DNA of 9,788 nucleotides. Origin: an uncultured Eggerthellaceae bacterium (GTDB lineage: Bacteria > Actinomycetota > Coriobacteriia > Coriobacteriales > Eggerthellaceae). The stretch's first letter is position 1, and each line of letters starts with the position of its first letter. The stretch is taken from assembly GCA_958454405.1 (NCBI GenBank), contig CAUEBO010000082.1, positions 1 to 9,788 of the forward strand. The letters run 5' to 3'. This document shows positions 7,023 through 9,788 of this stretch, in pieces. The translations under genes were made by a program, and so were the position numbers. The notes under the pieces were generated by a model. It did no database searches and was not told where the DNA came from. It saw only the letters and a program-made list of their open reading frames with translations.

Positions 7023-7224
7023 CCGCGCCGGCGTTGGAGCTTCGGTTCCCGATCCGCGCAGTCCCGTGCCGTCGGGAGGCCAGGGCGCAAAGGGGGGGAG
7101 GGCATCCCGCAGTCGCCCTGGAGCTTGCTGCAGGTTGCGGCGGGGATGTTGCCGCTGGCGGCAGCGCTCCTCTTCGTGTAAGGTGGAGCAGTCCGCAGTT
7201 GTCTTGCAAGGGAGGGAAGCGGCG
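7023..7224 (+). other. 202-base intergenic region between the regulator and ABC genes
   Basis: No gene is seen. Small inverted repeats are present: GGAGC/GTTCC around a TTCG loop (7036-7049, with one G-U pair), TCCCG/CGGGA (7062-7077), CCAGGGCG/CGCCCTGG with a long spacer (7080-7121), and TGCCGC/GCGGCA (7150-7163). None is followed by a T-tract, so termination of the regulator transcript is not assured. No convincing -35/-10 pair was found for the ABC genes. The sequence TGCAAGGG at 7205-7212 repeats half of the palindrome found before the regulator gene and lies directly at the ATPase ribosome binding site. Confidence 0.4.
7211..7216 (+). promoter_or_regulatory. Ribosome binding site of the ABC ATPase gene
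   Basis: GGAGGG lies 8 bases before ATG 7225 and decides this start. Longer in-frame extensions upstream would add an Arg/Cys-rich segment not expected in this family. Confidence 0.75.
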
Positions 7225-7926
7225 ATGGCTTTCGTCGAATTCCGCGATGTGCGCAAAGTGTACCGCATGGGCGAGGTCGAGGTGGCCGCCGTCGACGGCA
7301 TGACGTTCGACATAGAGCGCGGCGAGCTCGTGGTGGTCGTGGGCCCGTCGGGCGCCGGCAAGACGACCCTGCTCAACATGCTGGGAGGCATGGACGGCTG
7401 CTCGTCGGGAACCATCCTGCTCGACGGCCGCACGGTGAGCGCCTTTTCCGAGAAGGAGCTCACGTACTACCGCCGCTACGACATCGGCTTCGTCTTCCAG
7501 TTCTACAACCTCGTGCAGAACCTCACGGCGCTCGAGAATGTGGAGCTGGCCAGCCAGATCTGCACCGACCCGCTCGATGCCGCCACCGTCTTGCGGCAGG
7601 TGGGCCTGGGGCACCGGCTCGACAACTTCCCGGCCCAGCTCTCAGGCGGCGAGCAGCAGCGCGTTGCCATCGCCCGCGCGCTCGCGAAGAACCCGAAGCT
7701 TCTGCTGTGCGACGAGCCCACGGGCGCGTTGGACTACCAAACGGGCAAGGCCATCCTCAAGCTGCTGCAGGACACTTGCTACGAGACCGGCAAGACCGTC
7801 GTGCTCATCACGCACAACTCCGCGTTCACGGACATCGCCGACCGCGTCATCCACGTTCGGGAGGGGCGCGTGGCTGGCGAGGACGTGAACGAGCACCCTG
7901 CATCCGCCGAATCCATCGAGTGGTAG
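7225..7926 (+). CDS. ABC transporter ATP-binding protein, MacB/LolD type
   Basis: This is the cytoplasmic ATPase of a type VII (mechanotransmission) ABC system, powering the permease encoded next. The 233-residue product is typical in length. Its motifs are all intact: A-loop Tyr13, Walker A GPSGAGKTT (40-48), Q-loop with Gln92 in FVFQFYNLVQNLTALEN, signature LSGGEQQRVAIARAL (139-153), Walker B LLLCDEPTGALD (159-170) with Glu164, and the switch His197 in LITHN. The FQFYNLVQNLTALENV and DEPTGALD wording is typical of the MacB/LolD/BceA/FtsE group rather than of importers. The stop is followed after 10 bases by the permease GTG, so the two genes form one translational unit. The substrate cannot be read from the sequence; these systems extrude or resist peptides, move lipoproteins, or transmit force to envelope proteins. 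Confidence 0.95.
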   Translation: MAFVEFRDVRKVYRMGEVEVAAVDGMTFDIERGELVVVVGPSGAGKTTLLNMLGGMDGCSSGTILLDGRTVSAFSEKELTYYRRYDIGFVFQFYNLVQNLTALENVELASQICTDPLDAATVLRQVGLGHRLDNFPAQLSGGEQQRVAIARALAKNPKLLLCDEPTGALDYQTGKAILKLLQDTCYETGKTVVLITHNSAFTDIADRVIHVREGRVAGEDVNEHPASAESIEW

Positions 7927-7936
7927 CCGGAGCCTT

Positions 7937-9788
7937 GTGAGAAGCGCGTTCAGAACAGAGACGCTCCGCTCGATCACCCATTCGCTCGGGAGGTTCCTGG
8001 CCATCGCGGCCATCGTCGCGTTGGGCACGGGCTTCTACGCCGGCCTGCGCATGACCGCGCCCGACATGAAGCTGGCGGCCGACGAGTTCTACGACGGGAC
8101 GGCCCTCATGGACATCCGCGTCGTCTCGACGCTCGGCCTCACCGACGGCGACCTCGCGGCCCTGCGCCAGGTGGAGGGCGTCGAGGCCGTCATGGGCGCC
8201 TACGAGACCGACGTCATGGCCATGATCGCGGGCGAGCAGTACGCAACGCGCGTGCATTCGCTGCCCGATGCTGCGCGGGACAGCGACACCTCCGACGGCG
8301 TCCATGCGCTTTCCCAGGATGCCGGCTATTTGAACCGGCCCATCCTCGTGGAGGGATCCTGGCCTGAAAACGAGGGGGAATGCGTGCTGTCGGCCGACCT
8401 CGTGGTGAACGGCTCGACGAGCATCGGGGACGCCGTCGTCATCACGGAGGGCGTCGGGGACGTGGACGAGACGCTGGCCACGCGCACGTACACCGTGGTG
8501 GGCTACGTGAGCTCCTCGTACTACGCCACCTCGTCGAGCATGGGCACCACCACGCTCGGCACCGGCGCCATCCAGGAGTACCTGTACGTGCCGGAAAGCG
8601 ACTTCGACGACGATCTGCCCTACACCGAAGCGTTCATCGCCGTGCGCGGCGCCGCCGGAGAGCACGCTTCAAGCGATGCCTACGACCAGCGCGTTGCCGA
8701 GGTCGTGGACCGCATCCAGGCCATCGCCCCCGAGCGCGAGCAGACGCGCGTCGATGGGCTGAAGGCCGATGCCCAGAAAGAGCTCGACGACGGCCGCGCC
8801 GAATACGAGCGCCAGAAGGCCGACGCCCAGGCGCAGTTGGACGAGGCCGAGCGCCGGTTGGACGAGGCGGCCGCGACCATCGCCCGCAGCGAGCAGGACC
8901 TGGCCGACGGCCAGGCGTCCTACGAGCGCGGGGTTTCGGAGCTGGCCGGCCAGCGCGAGGCGGCCGAGGCCCGGCTCGCCGACGGCGCGCGACAGCTCGA
9001 GGAGGGGCAGGCCCAGCTCGATGCCGGCCGGGCGGCCCTTGACGAGGCCGCGGCGCTGCTCGAAGCCGCGTGGGCCCAAGCGGGCTTGACGTACGATCAG
9101 GCTGAAGGGCTTTCGGGCCAGCTGTCGCAGCAGATCGCCCTCGATCGGGAGGCGCTCGCGGCTCTGCAAGCGCAGCTGGAAGGGCTCGATCCCGCAAGCC
9201 AGGAATACCAGACCATCGCGGAGCAGGCCGCCCTTTTGCAAGGCAAGGTGCAGGCGGAGAGCGATCAGCTGGACAAACTGCAAGACCTCATCCAAAACCA
9301 AGACGAGCTTCAGGCGCAGACGGCCGAGCTTGACGATACGGCCGCCCAGCTCGACCGGAGCCGCGCCGACCTTGCCGCCGCACGCCAACAGGCCGACTCC
9401 CAGCTGGCAGCCGCCCAGCGGCAGCTCGACGAAGCCGCGGCGCAGCTGGCGAGCGGCCGCGAGCAGCTTGCGCAGGGCCGGGCCGACTACGAGGAAGGCC
9501 TCGCCGAGTACGAGCGGCAGCGGGCCGACGCCGATGCGAAGCTGGCCGACGCCCAGCGCGAGCTCGACGATGCCCAGCGGCAGATCGACGACCTCGAAGC
9601 TCCCGACTGGCTCGTCATGGACCGCACGGCGAACTACGGCGTGGCCAGCTTCGAAGCCGACGCGGATCGCGTGGATTCCATCGCGCAGGTGTTCCCGTTC
9701 ATCTTCTTCCTGGTGGCCGCGCTCGTGGCGCTCACCACCATGACGCGCATGGTGGAGGAGGAGCGCGTGCTCATCGGCACGTTCAAGG
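7937..9788 (+). CDS. FtsX/MacB-type ABC permease with long extracellular coiled coil, 3' end outside window
   Basis: This is a partial gene open for 617 codons to the window end. The start is GTG 7937, with GGAG at 7929-7932 just after the ATPase stop and no other start upstream in frame. Residues 20-37 form a first transmembrane helix (RFLAIAAIVALGTGFYAGL). A MacB-like extracytoplasmic core follows (ALMDIRVVSTLGLTDGDLAA, then LRQVEGVEAVMGAYETDV). Residues about 275-554 are almost pure heptad coiled coil rich in Ala, Gln, Glu, Asp and Leu (for example AQAQLDEAERRLDEA). It is interrupted near 379-388 and by LDPAS at 417-421, which falls mid-way and is a likely hairpin tip. The chain returns through PDWLVMDRTANYGV to a second helix (about 585-603) ending TTMTRMVEEER, the usual start of the FtsX membrane domain. 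The missing 3' part should hold further membrane helices, often with a second FtsX domain. It is paired with the ATPase. Family assignment is firm; substrate is unknown. Confidence 0.9.
   Translation, partial: MRSAFRTETLRSITHSLGRFLAIAAIVALGTGFYAGLRMTAPDMKLAADEFYDGTALMDIRVVSTLGLTDGDLAALRQVEGVEAVMGAYETDVMAMIAGEQYATRVHSLPDAARDSDTSDGVHALSQDAGYLNRPILVEGSWPENEGECVLSADLVVNGSTSIGDAVVITEGVGDVDETLATRTYTVVGYVSSSYYATSSSMGTTTLGTGAIQEYLYVPESDFDDDLPYTEAFIAVRGAAGEHASSDAYDQRVAEVVDRIQAIAPEREQTRVDGLKADAQKELDDGRAEYERQKADAQAQLDEAERRLDEAAATIARSEQDLADGQASYERGVSELAGQREAAEARLADGARQLEEGQAQLDAGRAALDEAAALLEAAWAQAGLTYDQAEGLSGQLSQQIALDREALAALQAQLEGLDPASQEYQTIAEQAALLQGKVQAESDQLDKLQDLIQNQDELQAQTAELDDTAAQLDRSRADLAAARQQADSQLAAAQRQLDEAAAQLASGREQLAQGRADYEEGLAEYERQRADADAKLADAQRELDDAQRQIDDLEAPDWLVMDRTANYGVASFEADADRVDSIAQVFPFIFFLVAALVALTTMTRMVEEERVLIGTFK

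Noticed and set aside
5270..7303. A 677-codon plus-strand frame overlapping the LuxR regulator and the start of the ABC ATPase
   Set aside because: The translation is Arg/Gly/His-rich and without domains, while the other frame encodes clear membrane helices, a LuxR helix-turn-helix and then a Walker A motif. It is a shadow frame.
8380..9042. An Arg-rich plus-strand frame inside the permease gene
   Set aside because: It lies in another frame of the permease, which is open without interruption from 7937 to the window end with coherent family motifs.
8669..9388. A 239-codon minus-strand frame that reads as leucine-rich and hydrophobic
   Set aside because: It is the complement of the GAG/CAG/GCC-rich coiled-coil codons of the permease, which automatically give Leu/Gly-rich antisense translation. 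It has no independent start signal worth noting.

Overview
The window is GC-rich bacterial DNA in which every supported gene lies on the + strand. It most likely comes from the Coriobacteriia, family Eggerthellaceae (Eggerthella/Gordonibacter type). That assignment is inference from gene content: a Tat-exported flavoprotein reductase sits next to a 12-helix membrane protein ending in a LuxR helix-turn-helix, a pairing characteristic of these gut anaerobes. No 16S or other decisive marker is present.

Region 1 (1-3303) is translation machinery: the 3' two thirds of fusA (EF-G), then rpsJ (S10), rplC (L3), rplD (L4) and rplW (L23), tightly spaced and each with a clear Shine-Dalgarno or a stop/start overlap. 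There is no tuf gene between fusA and rpsJ. A strong intrinsic terminator (12-bp perfect stem) follows rplW, so the S10 operon stops exactly where rplB (L2) would normally come next.

Region 2 (3304-7224) is accessory. A regulatory-looking region with a 36-bp dyad leads into a 593-residue Tat-signal lipoprotein of the fumarate-reductase flavoprotein superfamily. By eye, it lacks the catalytic His/Arg residues of true fumarate reductases. A hairpin terminator, an extended -10 promoter, a perfect 18-bp palindrome and a possible 28-codon leader ORF then precede a 502-residue membrane LuxR regulator. The simplest reading is that the regulator senses a small molecule and controls the flavoprotein, itself or both.

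Region 3 (7225-9788) is a two-gene ABC module: a MacB/LolD-type ATPase and, 10 bases later, a large FtsX/MacB-type permease starting at a GTG and running off the window end. The permease carries a coiled-coil hairpin of about 280 residues outside the membrane, between its first two transmembrane helices.

The most notable points are the accessory block inserted in (or replacing the end of) the S10 operon, the flavoreductase with an apparently rebuilt active site, the two strong dyads in front of the reductase and regulator genes, and the long coiled-coil permease.
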